64,000 bases of DNA from Clostridium cadaveris (GTDB lineage Bacteria > Bacillota > Clostridia > Clostridiales > Clostridiaceae), in contig NZ_CP076620.1 in NCBI RefSeq assembly GCF_020911725.1, forward strand, positions 2,112,501 through 2,176,500. Direction: 5' to 3'. A program made the position numbers and the translations under genes. Under the pieces are notes generated by a model. That model worked only from the letters and a program-made list of their open reading frames with translations. It searched no databases and had not been told where the DNA came from. Positions 8,326-19,000 of this stretch are shown here, piece by piece; within the stretch, counting starts at the first letter, position 1, and each line of letters begins with the position of its first letter.

Positions 8326-9567
8326 ATGAAAAATTCCTTTTCTTATAAAAATCTCTTTCATGAAAAGCAATATATGAAGCTTCTTATTGCTGATATAATA
8401 AGCCGATTTGGGGATTCTATAGATTCTCTTGCCTTCAGCTGGATGGTATACGAAATCACAGGTTCTCCTTCTTGGCTTGCTGTAATATTTGGAGTGAATT
8501 TTATTCCCTCAATATTACTTCAGCCTTTTGCAGGAGCCTTAGTTGAGACATTAAACAAAAAGAAAACTATGATTATATGTGATTTAGCAAGAGGTATAGT
8601 AGTTTCTCTTACAGCTCTTCTATTATTTTTAGGACATTTAACTCCTTGGCTTATCTTAATATTTACTTTTATTAATTCAAGTTTTGAAGCATTTAGGTTG
8701 CCTGCAGGAATTGCTGTATTTCCTAAAATAATATCAAAGGAAAAATATACTCATGCTAAAAGTCTTAGTTCTTCAGCTTCTAGAATTTCAGAATTACTAG
8801 GACTAGCCTCTGCGGGAATAATAGTTAGTTTTATAGGAACTTCTGGAGCTCTCTTTATAGATGCTATAACGTTTTTAGCTTCTGCATTTATCTTAAGCTT
8901 TTTATCTTTGAAAGATAGTATTAAGGAAGGTTTCAATTTTTCTATAAAGTCATATGGTGAAACTCTCAAAAGTGGCTTTTTATATTTGAAAGAAAGAAAA
9001 ATTATATTTACAATATGCTTAGTCGGAAGTCTTCTTGGAATATTTATGGTTCCAATTAATACTATGAGTACTGTATATGTTAAAGAAAGCCTAGGACTTG
9101 GTCCCGAAGGTTTATCCATTTTCAGTATTGCCCTTACTCTTGGACTTTCTTTTGGTTCATATATATTTCCAATGATAAACAAAAAACTATCTAGATCAAA
9201 TTTATTTGTCATTGGCGGAATTATACTAGGTTTAAGCTATTTTTCATTATACTTTCTTACACTATTAAAAACATTAATAATTCTCATTCCTGTATTCAGC
9301 ATAGTAATGTTTTTATTTGGTATAGGCTTTGCTTTTTTAAATTTATCTATAAATATATCATTTATGTATAACGTAGAAGAAAATTATATGGCAAGGGTAG
9401 GTTCTATTTTTAACGCTATGGCATCATCAATGAATCCAATTACCTCCTTTGCTATAGCAGGAATAATGAGTTTTTTCTCCCTCAATGTTTTAATACTCAT
9501 AAGCGGTGCTTTTTGCATAATTTTATTTATGTCTCTAAGCTTCAATAAAAACATAAAAGAGCTTTAA
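8326..9567 (+). CDS. MFS transporter (multidrug/macrolide-efflux type)
   Basis: A 413-residue major facilitator protein with about 12 hydrophobic helices. The N-terminal NLFHEKQYMKLLIADIISRFGDSIDSLAFSW-type opening and the interior FNAMASSMNPI region resemble macrolide-efflux (MefA-like) transporters. Substrate unproven. AAAGGTGG precedes the ATG. The downstream ArsR-type regulator starts 57 bases later in the same direction, so the pair is probably one operon controlled by the inverted-repeat promoter. Confidence 0.88.
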   Translation: MKNSFSYKNLFHEKQYMKLLIADIISRFGDSIDSLAFSWMVYEITGSPSWLAVIFGVNFIPSILLQPFAGALVETLNKKKTMIICDLARGIVVSLTALLLFLGHLTPWLILIFTFINSSFEAFRLPAGIAVFPKIISKEKYTHAKSLSSSASRISELLGLASAGIIVSFIGTSGALFIDAITFLASAFILSFLSLKDSIKEGFNFSIKSYGETLKSGFLYLKERKIIFTICLVGSLLGIFMVPINTMSTVYVKESLGLGPEGLSIFSIALTLGLSFGSYIFPMINKKLSRSNLFVIGGIILGLSYFSLYFLTLLKTLIILIPVFSIVMFLFGIGFAFLNLSINISFMYNVEENYMARVGSIFNAMASSMNPITSFAIAGIMSFFSLNVLILISGAFCIILFMSLSFNKNIKEL

Positions 9568-9624
9568 CTTATTATTGAAAAATAATTTGCATGCTGATAA
9601 AGTAAATTTAAGAGGTGAAATATA

Positions 9625-10692
9625 TTGAAATTTATTTTTAATAACAATCTAAACTATACATTCGAAAGTTTAAACATACTACGAAATATAGCAAACGGTA
9701 ATGATATTCATCATACCTTAGATACTTTCCATCAAAAATATGGTGTCCCCCTAGATGAGTTAGACCCTGCTTTCTTACCTATAATAGAAGCTCATGACTA
9801 TATAAAATCAAAAATTTCTATTCCCAAAGATAGATTAGAATATCTATTCAAAAATTTTAGTAACTATACTGATACTTCTTTGGCAGATGTTATTTTTTTT
9901 AATGATATAGATGTAACCTTAGATTTTGCAGCTCTTTCCGAGCAAGAAAAGCAACAGCTTGCTGTCACATCTATAGTAAGTTTTATTGATGAAGAAAATA
10001 ATTTAGATTCCATAGTAAAATCATTAAATAATGATAAAGAAATATTTAACTATATAAGCTCTCAAGACTTAACAGATGAGATAAAATATACATTAGTATA
10101 TATTTATTACAACTATGAAAAATTATTTTATGAAATTTCATCTATGATATCCCATGTAACTGAACTTATAAAAGAAAAGGAATATATTTTAAAAGATATA
10201 CTAGAGTCTTTTATGAATAAATTCTTCATAGATTCAGATGGCGATATTAGTGGATATCTAAAAAAGAATTATCAAATATCAATAAAAAATACTGATATTT
10301 TTAATATCCATCCAAATGTATTTTATTTTAATCAAGTTAGAGTTTATGGCATTGAAAAAAATGAAAAAATAGCTATAGGTGTAAATTATCTAAAAATTTT
10401 AGAACTTTTAAAAAAATATAAAATAGACGAATCTCGAATTTTAGATGTGCTAAAAGTTCTTTCTGACAAGAGTAAATTTGAAATATTAAAGACCTTGACT
10501 TCACAAAAACTCTATGGAAGCCAAATTGCTGAAATGCTTAATTTGACAAATGCTACAGTGTCTTACCATATGTCTGCACTAGCAAACTTACAGCTGATTT
10601 TAGTTGATAAAGACAATAATAAAGTCTTTTACACTTTAAATAAAAACAAATTAAAAGAATATCTAACTACACTAGAAAATTTATTCTTCTAA
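9625..10692 (+). CDS. ArsR-family regulator with a large N-terminal domain
   Basis: A 355-residue protein. Residues about 270-350 form a winged helix: VLKVLSDKSKFEILKTLTSQ..YGSQIAEMLNLTNATVSYHMSALANLQLI, the classic ArsR pattern. The first 250 residues are acidic and helical with no motif I recognise; plain ArsR proteins are only about 100 residues, so this belongs to the long group often found beside MFS exporters. No cysteine metal site is visible. Start is TTG with GAGGTG upstream. Likely represses the MFS operon. Confidence 0.82.
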   Translation: MKFIFNNNLNYTFESLNILRNIANGNDIHHTLDTFHQKYGVPLDELDPAFLPIIEAHDYIKSKISIPKDRLEYLFKNFSNYTDTSLADVIFFNDIDVTLDFAALSEQEKQQLAVTSIVSFIDEENNLDSIVKSLNNDKEIFNYISSQDLTDEIKYTLVYIYYNYEKLFYEISSMISHVTELIKEKEYILKDILESFMNKFFIDSDGDISGYLKKNYQISIKNTDIFNIHPNVFYFNQVRVYGIEKNEKIAIGVNYLKILELLKKYKIDESRILDVLKVLSDKSKFEILKTLTSQKLYGSQIAEMLNLTNATVSYHMSALANLQLILVDKDNNKVFYTLNKNKLKEYLTTLENLFF

Positions 10693-10698
10693 ACGTCA

Positions 10699-10732
10699 AA
10701 ATCCTCTAGGAAAATCAGCTCCTAGAGGATTT
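10699..10732. terminator. Bidirectional terminator
   Basis: A 13-bp stem (AAATCCTCTAGGA and complement, 8-base loop) between the convergent regulator and kinase genes, with T/A-rich flanks on both sides. Confidence 0.75.
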
Positions 10733-10737
10733 ATATT

Positions 10738-11568
10738 TTAATCCATAAGCATACATAGATTTTTTTCTAAAATTACTCCTTCTTTTGTATCATAATCATA
10801 CTGCGAACTGACATTGATACATTCTTTTGTAAAATCAGCAGCTCTTCTACATGATTCATGAAGGGAAAAACCATTCATTATAGATCCAGCTATAACTGAG
10901 GCAAATATGTCTCCAGTGCCTGGATATTTTTTTTCTTCCTTTTCAGTATAATAAATTTTGAAATCATTATCCCTTGTGCAATATATAGCAGAGCCTATAT
11001 TTGTACCATTACAAACGCTTGTTATAACAACGTTCTTTGCTCCCATATTTCCTAATATTTCTGCTATATGTCTTATCTCATTTTCTTCTAATTCTTCTTT
11101 ATATGGCACTCCTGAAAGATAACATGCTTCAGTAAGATTAGGTGTTATAACATCAGCATATCCTACCATAGACTTCATGGCTTCTACATAATCCTCATCA
11201 AAATTAGAATAAATCCTTCCATTATCCGCAAAAATAGGGTCAACTATTGTATGACCTTTATACTTAGACTTTTTCATGCACTCTTCCATATCTTTGATGT
11301 TTTTTATACTTCCTAAATACCCTACAAATATACCGTCAAAGCTTATACCTATATTTTTGTAATGTTCCATGGCCCTTTTTATATAATCCTCATTAACTTT
11401 TATCACAGGCTTTCCAAATCCTCCAGTATGAGTGGATAAGATTATAGTAGGAATAGCACAAGGTTCAACAGACATTACACTTAATATAGGTATTATATTA
11501 CTAAGTGCTGCTTTCCCTACACCACACAAGTCATGTACCACAGCAATCCTTTTTATCGGTTTTTTCAT
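10738..11568 (-). CDS. Pyridoxal/pyridoxamine kinase-like protein (PdxY type)
   Basis: A 276-residue ribokinase-fold protein. VVHDLCGVGKAAL at the N-terminus, TPNLTEACYLSG in the middle and the GTGDIFASVIAG anion-hole motif with catalytic Asp near residue 222 place it with the PdxY/PdxK kinases that phosphorylate vitamin B6 vitamers using ATP. Clostridial members are commonly named pyridoxamine kinase. It is the last gene behind the RpiR regulator (gap 88 bases), though the pathway link to the amino-sugar genes is not obvious. Confidence 0.85.
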   Translation of the reverse strand: MKKPIKRIAVVHDLCGVGKAALSNIIPILSVMSVEPCAIPTIILSTHTGGFGKPVIKVNEDYIKRAMEHYKNIGISFDGIFVGYLGSIKNIKDMEECMKKSKYKGHTIVDPIFADNGRIYSNFDEDYVEAMKSMVGYADVITPNLTEACYLSGVPYKEELEENEIRHIAEILGNMGAKNVVITSVCNGTNIGSAIYCTRDNDFKIYYTEKEEKKYPGTGDIFASVIAGSIMNGFSLHESCRRAADFTKECINVSSQYDYDTKEGVILEKNLCMLMD

Positions 11569-11656
11569 AATAATAAAACTCCTTAAAACTAATTTATAAA
11601 TACTTTTATGTATTTATTATATGTCATTTTTAATTCATATACTACTTATATTAACC

Positions 11657-12481
11657 TTATTCATTTTTTCCTTTATTATATTCCATACCTATTATAGTAT
11701 CTACAGTAAGCTGCATCTTATCTTTAAGTTCTTTGTCCCTTAAAAGAACAGAACATATTAAATCTACTACATACATAGCTGAAAACTGACTATTAACGAA
11801 TCTTTCTTTATCTATAAATCCTGAATTATATAATATAAAATTCATGTCAGAATACATGGCTATGCTGCTATTTTCAAAACTCGTCATGGCTACACTAGTG
11901 GCACCATTAGCTTTGCCTATTCTAAGAGATTGAACTACCTCATTAGTTTCTCCAGATAAAGATATTCCCACTATAAGATCCTCTTTTGATAGTATTGAAC
12001 TATTTATTATCATCATATGAGAATCAGTAATGCTTGAAACATTAAATCCCATTCTAAGAAGCCTTAAAGCAAACTCTGATGCTGTAAATCCAGAACTTCC
12101 AACACCACATATATATATACGTTTTGCATTTTTTATCTCTTTTACAAATTTAAATATCATCTCTTTGTCTATCAAATGATTAGTCATATCTATAGTGCTT
12201 TTATAAAAAGAATATATGTCTGAAAAAACCCCTTCATCCTTTAAGTCTTCAACTCTAGTCGAAGCAGCACTAAGTTGTATTTTCATGTCAACAAAACTCT
12301 TACATCCTATCTTTTTAGAAAACCTTGTTATAGTAGCATTTGAAACACCTATAGCTTTGCTTAAATCTGTTATATTTATATTTTTTATCTGATCATTGCT
12401 TTGTAATATGTAATCTGCTATATCTCTTTCTTTTTCAGAAAAAAGCGTATAATTTTTCTGTATCTCGCATAACACGTTCAA
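11657..12481 (-). CDS. RpiR/MurR-family transcriptional regulator
   Basis: A two-domain sugar-phosphate regulator: N-terminal RpiR helix-turn-helix (FSEKERDIADYI..ITDLSKAIGVSNATITRFSKKIGC) and C-terminal SIS domain (IYICGVGSSGFTASEFALRL) that senses a phosphosugar. I prefer the TTG start at 12481, with AAGGGA upstream and MNVLCEIQKNY as the natural beginning. An ATG at 12520 in frame would add 13 residues but lacks a ribosome site. Its own promoter overlaps a 40-bp palindrome, implying autoregulation. Neighbours suggest control of N-acetylmannosamine or N-acylated amino-sugar uptake. Confidence 0.86.
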   Translation of the reverse strand: MNVLCEIQKNYTLFSEKERDIADYILQSNDQIKNINITDLSKAIGVSNATITRFSKKIGCKSFVDMKIQLSAASTRVEDLKDEGVFSDIYSFYKSTIDMTNHLIDKEMIFKFVKEIKNAKRIYICGVGSSGFTASEFALRLLRMGFNVSSITDSHMMIINSSILSKEDLIVGISLSGETNEVVQSLRIGKANGATSVAMTSFENSSIAMYSDMNFILYNSGFIDKERFVNSQFSAMYVVDLICSVLLRDKELKDKMQLTVDTIIGMEYNKGKNE

Positions 12482-12524
12482 ATTGTAACAATCCCTTCCA
12501 AATTTCAGTGAAATTTTCATATAT

Positions 12525-12564
12525 ACTTTGATAATTATATTATGGGTAATATAATTATCAAAGT
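12525..12564. promoter_or_regulatory. 40-bp perfect palindrome at the rpiR-type promoter
   Basis: ACTTTGATAATTATATTA (12525-12542) and its exact complement (12547-12564) are separated by only TGGG. On the minus strand a TTGACT-N17-CATAAT promoter overlaps it, immediately upstream of the RpiR gene. This is a very likely autoregulatory operator. Confidence 0.65.
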
Positions 12565-12569
12565 CAAGA

Positions 12570-12616
12570 AATAAGGGCTATAGATGCCTATTAAAACAGC
12601 ATCTATAACCCTTATT
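12570..12616 (-). terminator. Terminator after nanE
   Basis: An 18-bp stem with a single wobble pair (AATAAGGGCTATAGATGC and near complement) lies just past the nanE stop on the minus strand and separates nanE from the RpiR gene, which has its own promoter. Confidence 0.65.
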
Positions 12617-12622
12617 ATACTC

Positions 12623-13267
12623 TTATAAAGCTTTATTTACTTCTTCTGCAAATTTCTTAGTTATAAGTTGAGGTCTTGTAATAGCTCCTCCAACAACCAC
12701 AGTATACGCTCCAGCTTCAAGGGCTTTTCTAGCTTTTTCTGGTGTGTCAAAGTTACCTTCTGCTACGATAGGTGCATTACATTTTTCTATAAGTCCTTTT
12801 AATACATCAAAATTGTTTAATCCTTTTGATTGTTCTGTATATCCTACTAAAGTAGTTCCTATATAATCAAAACCAAGAGCTTCTGCTCTAAGACCTTCTT
12901 CTATAGTTGATATATCTGCCATAAATTTTTGATTTGGATACTTTTCCTTTAGAGACTTTAGAAACTCCTCTGTTTGATCTATAGTAGCATCCACAGCTAC
13001 AACATCTACCTTTGATTCTATAAGAGCATCTACTTCCTTCATTGTTGGAGTTATATATGGTTTCATTCCATCATAATTAATCTTAATTATACCTATTACA
13101 GGTAAATCTACTTCTCCCTTTATAGCCTTTATATCTTCTACTCCATTTGCTCTAATCCCTACTGCTCCGCCTTCTTTAGCTGCTAAAGCCATTTTGCTCA
13201 TTATAAAAGAGCTGTGTAAAGGTTCCTCTGGTAGTGCCTGACACGATACTATTAATCCTTTATTCAT
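12623..13267 (-). CDS. nanE: N-acetylmannosamine-6-phosphate 2-epimerase NanE
   Basis: Converts N-acetylmannosamine-6-phosphate to N-acetylglucosamine-6-phosphate, feeding amino sugars from sialic acid or ManNAc into glycolysis. The 214-residue TIM barrel shows the family signatures: [13 protein letters not shown] at the N-terminus, [33 protein letters not shown] and the phosphate-binding [26 protein letters not shown]. It lies 83 bases behind the PTS gene on the same strand; both are probably transcribed together. nanA and nanK are absent here, so the direct import of ManNAc as its phosphate by the PTS is the simplest reading. Confidence 0.95.
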   Translation of the reverse strand: MNKGLIVSCQALPEEPLHSSFIMSKMALAAKEGGAVGIRANGVEDIKAIKGEVDLPVIGIIKINYDGMKPYITPTMKEVDALIESKVDVVAVDATIDQTEEFLKSLKEKYPNQKFMADISTIEEGLRAEALGFDYIGTTLVGYTEQSKGLNNFDVLKGLIEKCNAPIVAEGNFDTPEKARKALEAGAYTVVVGGAITRPQLITKKFAEEVNKAL

Positions 13268-13350
13268 ATGCTGCCTCCAAACTTTCTACTATTTATTTAA
13301 CAAGTTAGTTCCTTTAAAAAGTATAAACTCTTTAAAGGAACTAAAATCTA

Positions 13351-14841
13351 TTAATCTACGCCTAATATTTCATTTATTCTTTGTTTTAGTGGATCTGCCT
13401 TAGCTCCAAAGATAGCTTGAATTCCACCTTTAACCTCTAAAACAGCTGTAGCTCCTAAAGCCTTTATACGAGCCTTATCAACTTTAGCTACATCTTTAAC
13501 AGAAACTCTAAGTCTTGTTATGCAGGCGTCAACGTCTTCAATATTCTCTTTTCCACCTAATGCTTCTAAAACTTCTGCTGCAGTATCCTTTAAAGAATCC
13601 TTAGTTACAACTTTTACTTCTTCACCTTCATCTTCACGTCCTGGAGTTTTAACATTAAACTTAGTTATTAAGAATCTAAATGTAAAGTAATATAAAACTG
13701 CCCATATTGCTCCAACTAAAAGAACCATAATCCAGTGAGTTTTATCATTACCTTGAAGTACTCCAAATAATGTAAAGTCTATTGCTCCACCTGAGAATGT
13801 GTTTCCTATTCTTATGCTTAATAAGTCAGCCACTAAGAATGATAAACCATCAAATAAAGCATGAACTACATATAACCATGGTGCTACGAATAAGAACATG
13901 AACTCTATTGGTTCAGTTATACCTGTTATAAATGATGTAAGTGCTGCTCCTAGGAATAATCCTCCTACAAGCTTTCTCTTTTCTTTTGGTACACAATGGT
14001 ACATTGCTAAACATGCTGCTGGAAGTCCAAACATCATTGTTGCAAAACGTCCTGCAAAGAATCTAGTTCCTTCTGTAAATAAACCTACATGATTTGGATC
14101 AGCAAGTTGAGCAAAGAATATATTTTGTGCTCCTACTACTGTCTGACCTGCAACTGTAGCTACTCCACCAAGTTCTGTATACCAGAATAATGGATAAATC
14201 ATATGGTGTAATCCTACTGCCCCTGTAAGTCTTAATAAGAATCCATATAAGAAAGTTCCTATTGGTCCAAGTCCAGCTATAGCTGTACCTGCTGTAGTAA
14301 GCCATCCTTGGAATGTTGGCCATATTAAAAAGAAGATTCCACCAACTATAATAGCTGCAAAAGATGATACTATAGGTACGAATCTTGATCCACCAAAGAA
14401 TCCCAAAACTGCTGGTAATTGAATGTTATGATATTTGTTATGAAGATATGTTACTAATGTTCCTATAACTATTGATCCAACAACACCAGTATCTATTGAT
14501 TTTACTGCTGGATTAAATACTGCTATCATTGACGCAATAGATCCGTTCATTACTAAGAAAGCCACGCCAGCTGCTAAAGCTGCTGTTCCTTTATCCTTCT
14601 TAGCTAAACCAACTGCCAAGCCTATACACATTATAAGTGCTAAGTTACCGAAAATTACGCTTCCGGCAGCATTCATTATTTTAAATATTGCTTGCAACCA
14701 GAATACATTTAAGAATGGATATGCTTGTATAGTATTTGGATTTGAAAGAGCTCCTCCGATTCCTAACAGTAAACCTGCTGCTGGTAAAATTGCTATTGGA
14801 AGCATAAATGCTTTACCGATTTTTTGAAGGTTTTTAAACAT
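13351..14841 (-). CDS. PTS EIICB permease, glucose/amino-sugar family
   Basis: A 496-residue sugar phosphotransferase permease. Residues 1 to about 395 are the EIIC membrane domain (MFKNLQKIGKAFMLPIAILPAAGLLLGIG start, FLYGFLLRLTGAVGLHHMIYP, GITEPIEFMF with the conserved sugar-contact Glu). After a charged linker the EIIB domain follows (from about 415), with the phospho-cysteine in DACITRLRV. No EIIA is fused, so an EIIA must be supplied in trans. Linkage to nanE and RpiR suggests N-acetylmannosamine or a related amino sugar, but the GlcNAc/glucose branch cannot be told apart by eye. Confidence 0.9.
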   Translation of the reverse strand: MFKNLQKIGKAFMLPIAILPAAGLLLGIGGALSNPNTIQAYPFLNVFWLQAIFKIMNAAGSVIFGNLALIMCIGLAVGLAKKDKGTAALAAGVAFLVMNGSIASMIAVFNPAVKSIDTGVVGSIVIGTLVTYLHNKYHNIQLPAVLGFFGGSRFVPIVSSFAAIIVGGIFFLIWPTFQGWLTTAGTAIAGLGPIGTFLYGFLLRLTGAVGLHHMIYPLFWYTELGGVATVAGQTVVGAQNIFFAQLADPNHVGLFTEGTRFFAGRFATMMFGLPAACLAMYHCVPKEKRKLVGGLFLGAALTSFITGITEPIEFMFLFVAPWLYVVHALFDGLSFLVADLLSIRIGNTFSGGAIDFTLFGVLQGNDKTHWIMVLLVGAIWAVLYYFTFRFLITKFNVKTPGREDEGEEVKVVTKDSLKDTAAEVLEALGGKENIEDVDACITRLRVSVKDVAKVDKARIKALGATAVLEVKGGIQAIFGAKADPLKQRINEILGVD

Positions 14842-14933
14842 TGCTAATCCCCCTTGTGATTAATTTAAATTTTTTTCTTTTATAATTGCATTATGAAAAC
14901 CATTTCCAGGTACATATTTATATTATCATATAA

Positions 14934-14970
14934 AATTATTTTCTTCAAGTATATTTTTATGAAAATAATT
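14934..14970. promoter_or_regulatory. Inverted repeat upstream of the PTS gene
   Basis: AATTATTTTC (14934-14943) and its exact complement GAAAATAATT (14961-14970), 17 bases apart, about 95 bases upstream of the PTS start. It shares the ATAATTAT-like core with the palindrome at the RpiR gene. A candidate operator only; AT-rich DNA makes such repeats common. Confidence 0.35.
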
Positions 14971-15001
14971 ATTTTATTTTAAAAAATTATGAACATAAAA
15001 A

Positions 15002-15029
15002 AGTCCACTGATTATAATATCAGTAGACT
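15002..15029 (-). terminator. Terminator after the DUF368 gene
   Basis: An 11-bp stem with one wobble pair (AGTCTACTGAT / ATCAGTGGACT on the minus strand), followed by seven T. Confidence 0.75.
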
Positions 15030-15077
15030 CATAAATTTTTATTCATTTTCTATTCATTAAATTAAATCATCAAAATT

Positions 15078-15893
15078 CTAGTTTTCGCTTTGAAACTCTT
15101 TCTTAGACATCCAAAATATAAGTATAAAACCTACAATAGCGGCTACTATTGATGCAACTACTTCACCATAAGCTGGTATACCAGGATATACTTCCACTAA
15201 AGATCCTAAAATGAATCCTAATATAAGCATATATGTCTTTCTAGGATGCTTCTGAAGTAATTTCTCTATAGTTTTTGTAGTCGCAACGGTACCTACAAAA
15301 ACTCCTAAAGCAAGTGGAATTAGAAAAGGAACATTAAAAGTATTTATCGCATTTAAAGTAACATCATAAAGTCCTAAAGCAAATAACATAAATGATCCAC
15401 TTATTCCTGGAAGTATAAGAGCAACTGCAATTATGATTCCTGCTATAAATAAAAATATGATACTTAAAATACCTGTTGATGTCGCTAAAGTAGTAACAGC
15501 TGTAGGCTGCGATGACATAGCTAGAACTAAAACTGCCCCAATAACAAAATACACTATCCCACTGCCATTATCCTTTGATGTTTCAGCTTTTTTATAAAGT
15601 ATAGGAAGTCCTCCAAAGATAACTCCCATAAAGAAAAACTTCATAACATAAGGATATCTTATAAGAGCGTTTTCTAATAAGCTGCTAAAACAAGCCATTC
15701 CTAAAAGACCACCTAATGCTACTTCACCTAAAAACAATAAATTTTTCTTCCAGTCTTGAAAAAATGAGCTTATAGAATGTATAAGATTATCATAAATCCC
15801 AAGGATTATAGACATAGTACCACCACTAACTCCTGGAACTAAAGTTGCTATTCCTACAGCAATGCCTTTAAAAAAATTAATTAACCCCTTCAT
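15078..15893 (-). CDS. DUF368 membrane protein (polyprenyl-phosphate translocase family)
   Basis: A 271-residue protein with about eight membrane helices. It opens with LINFFKGIAVGIATLVPGVSGGTMSIILGIYD and repeats a similar ALILPGISGSFMLFALGLYD in the second half, an internal duplication typical of DUF368. Family members in Vibrio and Staphylococcus (PopT) recycle undecaprenyl phosphate across the membrane; that role is assumed from the family. Stands alone with its own terminator. Confidence 0.85.
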   Translation of the reverse strand: MKGLINFFKGIAVGIATLVPGVSGGTMSIILGIYDNLIHSISSFFQDWKKNLLFLGEVALGGLLGMACFSSLLENALIRYPYVMKFFFMGVIFGGLPILYKKAETSKDNGSGIVYFVIGAVLVLAMSSQPTAVTTLATSTGILSIIFLFIAGIIIAVALILPGISGSFMLFALGLYDVTLNAINTFNVPFLIPLALGVFVGTVATTKTIEKLLQKHPRKTYMLILGFILGSLVEVYPGIPAYGEVVASIVAAIVGFILIFWMSKKEFQSEN

Positions 15894-16046
15894 AGCGGTT
15901 ATCCTCCTGAATATGTATTCTTATTTGTAAAACAATATTATACCCAAATTATTACTATGTAAACAGGATAATATCCAATATTTATAATTTTAACATATAT
16001 TTAACCTAAGAAGCTAAATATATGTATTTATATTAAAAATCGCATT

Positions 16047-16080
16047 AAAAGGCGGACAAATTCTTTTATGTCCGCCTTTT
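16047..16080 (-). terminator. Terminator after the SNF2 helicase gene
   Basis: A 12-bp stem AAAAGGCGGACA with complement and 10-base loop, directly downstream of the helicase stop, ending in a T run. Confidence 0.8.
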
Positions 16081-16083
16081 TTA

Positions 16084-19000
16084 TCATGAAAATAATTCTT
16101 CTAAGTCTTCTTTTGAAAGTCCCTTTAAGAAACCACCTTCTTTGAAGTCTCCTGTTATAACTTTATTTATAAGCTCTTTCTTGTCCTCTTGAAGAGTTAT
16201 TATCTTATCCTCTACAGAACCTTCTGCTATAAGTTTTATAACCTGCACCACATTCTTCTGTCCAAATCTATGAGCTCTATCTGTAGCTTGGTCTTCTACT
16301 GCAGGATTCCACCACGGGTCAAAATGTACAACCACATTAGCACTAGTAAGATTTAAACCTGTTCCTCCTGCCTTTAAAGAAATTAAAAATACCTTTTTAT
16401 CTTCTCCATTATTAAATTTATTTACTAATTCTATTCTTTCCTCTGGTTTTGTAGATCCATCGAGATAATAATATTCAATTCCATTTTTAGTTAGCATCTT
16501 TCCTATATTCTTAAGTACAGATGTGAATTGTGAAAATAAAAGAACCTTTCTGTTCTCTCCTATGTTCTCTCTTATGATATCAAGAGATACATCCATCTTT
16601 CCGCTACCGCCATTATATCCATTTACAAGCACTGAAGGATCAAGACATAATTCTCTAAGCTTAGTTAAGTAAGAAAAAATGGTTATCTTATTTTCTCCAA
16701 AATCCTTTTCCTTCATAAGCCTTCTTATTTCTCCAACATATGTCATATAAACTTTCTTCTGTTCTGGTGTCATCTCTACATAAAATTTCTTTTCTATTTT
16801 ATCTGGAAGTTCCTTCATAACATCTCTCTTTAATCTTCTAAGAATAAATGGCTTTATAAGACTTCTTAAATCATCCATATCACCTTCTCGAGATTTTCCC
16901 ATAAACTTCTTTTGGAAAACAGCATTACCATAAAGATATCCTGGCATTATAAAATCAAATATAGACCAAAGTTCTAACAAATTATTTTCTAAAGGTGTAC
17001 CTGTAAGAGCAAATTTAACTTCGGCATTTATATCCTTAACAGATTCACTATTTTGAGAAAGAGGGTTTTTTATATTTTGTCCCTCATCGATTATACAATG
17101 GTTAAAATTTATTTTTTTATATTCTTCAAAATCATTTCTAAGTATTCCATAAGTAGTAAGTATAACATCATAATTATCCATGGATTTCATAAGTTCTATT
17201 CTTTCTTCTTTTAATCCATGAAGTATTAAAATCTTCATGGAAGGAGCGAACTTTTTGAATTCTTTTTCCCAATTGTATATAAGAGATGTCGGTGTAACTA
17301 TAAGTGTTTTTTTGCCTTTCTCTGATAACAAAAAGGTTATTGTTTGAACAGTTTTTCCAAGTCCCATCTCATCTGCAAGTATTCCACCAAATCCATAATG
17401 ACTCAAAGTCTTAAGCCACTTAAACCCAATTACCTGATATTCTCTTAATGTAGCATTTATTTCCTTAGGAACTTCATAATCAACATTTGACAATGTCATT
17501 AGTTTATTTGATATATCATCTAATATGTCTTTCCCTCGTATATACTTAAAATTTTCGTTATCTAAACTCTCTTTTAAGTAAACTGCTCTATTTTTTGATA
17601 CCTTTATAATGTTTTCATCATCATCTTTGCTGAAAGTTTCTTCAATATTTATATCATCTAGCAGTTTTAAAAAAGTTTGAACATCATTGCTTTGAAGGTC
17701 TAGGAAACTATTATTCTTAAGTTTATAATATCTTCGATTGTCTTGGAAAGCTTTTAATATCTTTAGTATTTCATTGTTATCTATTTCTTCCATGTCAAAA
17801 GAAAACTCTAAGTAGTTTGATTTTTCCTTTATTTCTCCCTTGATTATTGGAGCCTTATAGACTTTTTGTTCTTTAAACCTATCGGAATAATAAACTTCCC
17901 CAAGTTTGTTAAAGCTTTGGATATCTGAATCTAAAAAATCATATAATTCCTCTTCGCGTCCTCTAAATAAAAACCTATCCCTATGTTTTAGAAATTTAAA
18001 GTTCTCAAGCATATTTAATACTTCATTTTCTTTCTTTAAATCCCTAAGTATAAGTTTTTTCCCGCTATATCCTTGTGCAAGTTCAAAAGCAGTCTCTCCA
18101 TAATTCACTACTACTTTACTCCACACGTATTTCTGATCTCTGTCAAAGTAAATTTCTAAAGTAGCTTCCTTTTTCTCTATTCTATCTTCTATAGACTTAT
18201 CTATATACACTTTTTCACATACATCTTTTATTACTGGAACTAGCCTATTTATAACTTCATTTGCCCTTTCCCTTTTAAAAGTTATATTATTGTCTTCCAC
18301 AAAAGCTGAAAGAAGAGGCTTTAATCCAACTCTTTGGCTCTTAGGAGGTATATATATTATATCCTCATATAATATAACATCTCCAGCCGTAGTAAGACAT
18401 ATTGGTATATCATCATGACTTTTAAGGATTATGTTTTTCTCATCATCTTCAATCAAATCAACTTTAAAAGGTATTTCTTCTTCTGATACTTTAACTATTT
18501 TATAGTCTTCATCATTAAGTTTTAAATAAAAATTCTTATGACCTAAAACTCTTAAAAATCTTTTAAATGCAGAATCTACTACTATGAGAGATTTTCCTTT
18601 AAGAATCTTAGATGCTCCAAGAAGTCTTTCCCCTTCCTCTCCTACTGGGAAGTTATTTACAACTCTAGTCAATTCCCAATACTCTTCTATAAAATCAATT
18701 ATATGTCTATCTTCTTTTGAAAAGTAATGTATAGAAGGATCGTAGGTAAACTCTTTCCCATACTCTAAAGGTTTCTGTAAGTTTCTATACTTTATAAAAT
18801 CTTCAATACTTTTCAGTACATACATCTTTTCTGTTCCAATTTTGAAAGTTACATCATAAAAAGGCTCTTCTTGATCTTCAATAAGATTTATATAAACCTC
18901 TAAACTCACTATTTCTCTTGCCTTATCCATTTCACTAGTGATGTATTGAAGAAGCCATTCTCCTGCGTCATCTTCCTTTTTTGCAGCATTCTTTCCATTT

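Noticed and set aside
8751-9212. 153-codon minus-strand frame inside the MFS gene
   Set aside because: It lies wholly within a well-supported membrane transporter gene and has no ribosome site or family features; an antisense shadow.
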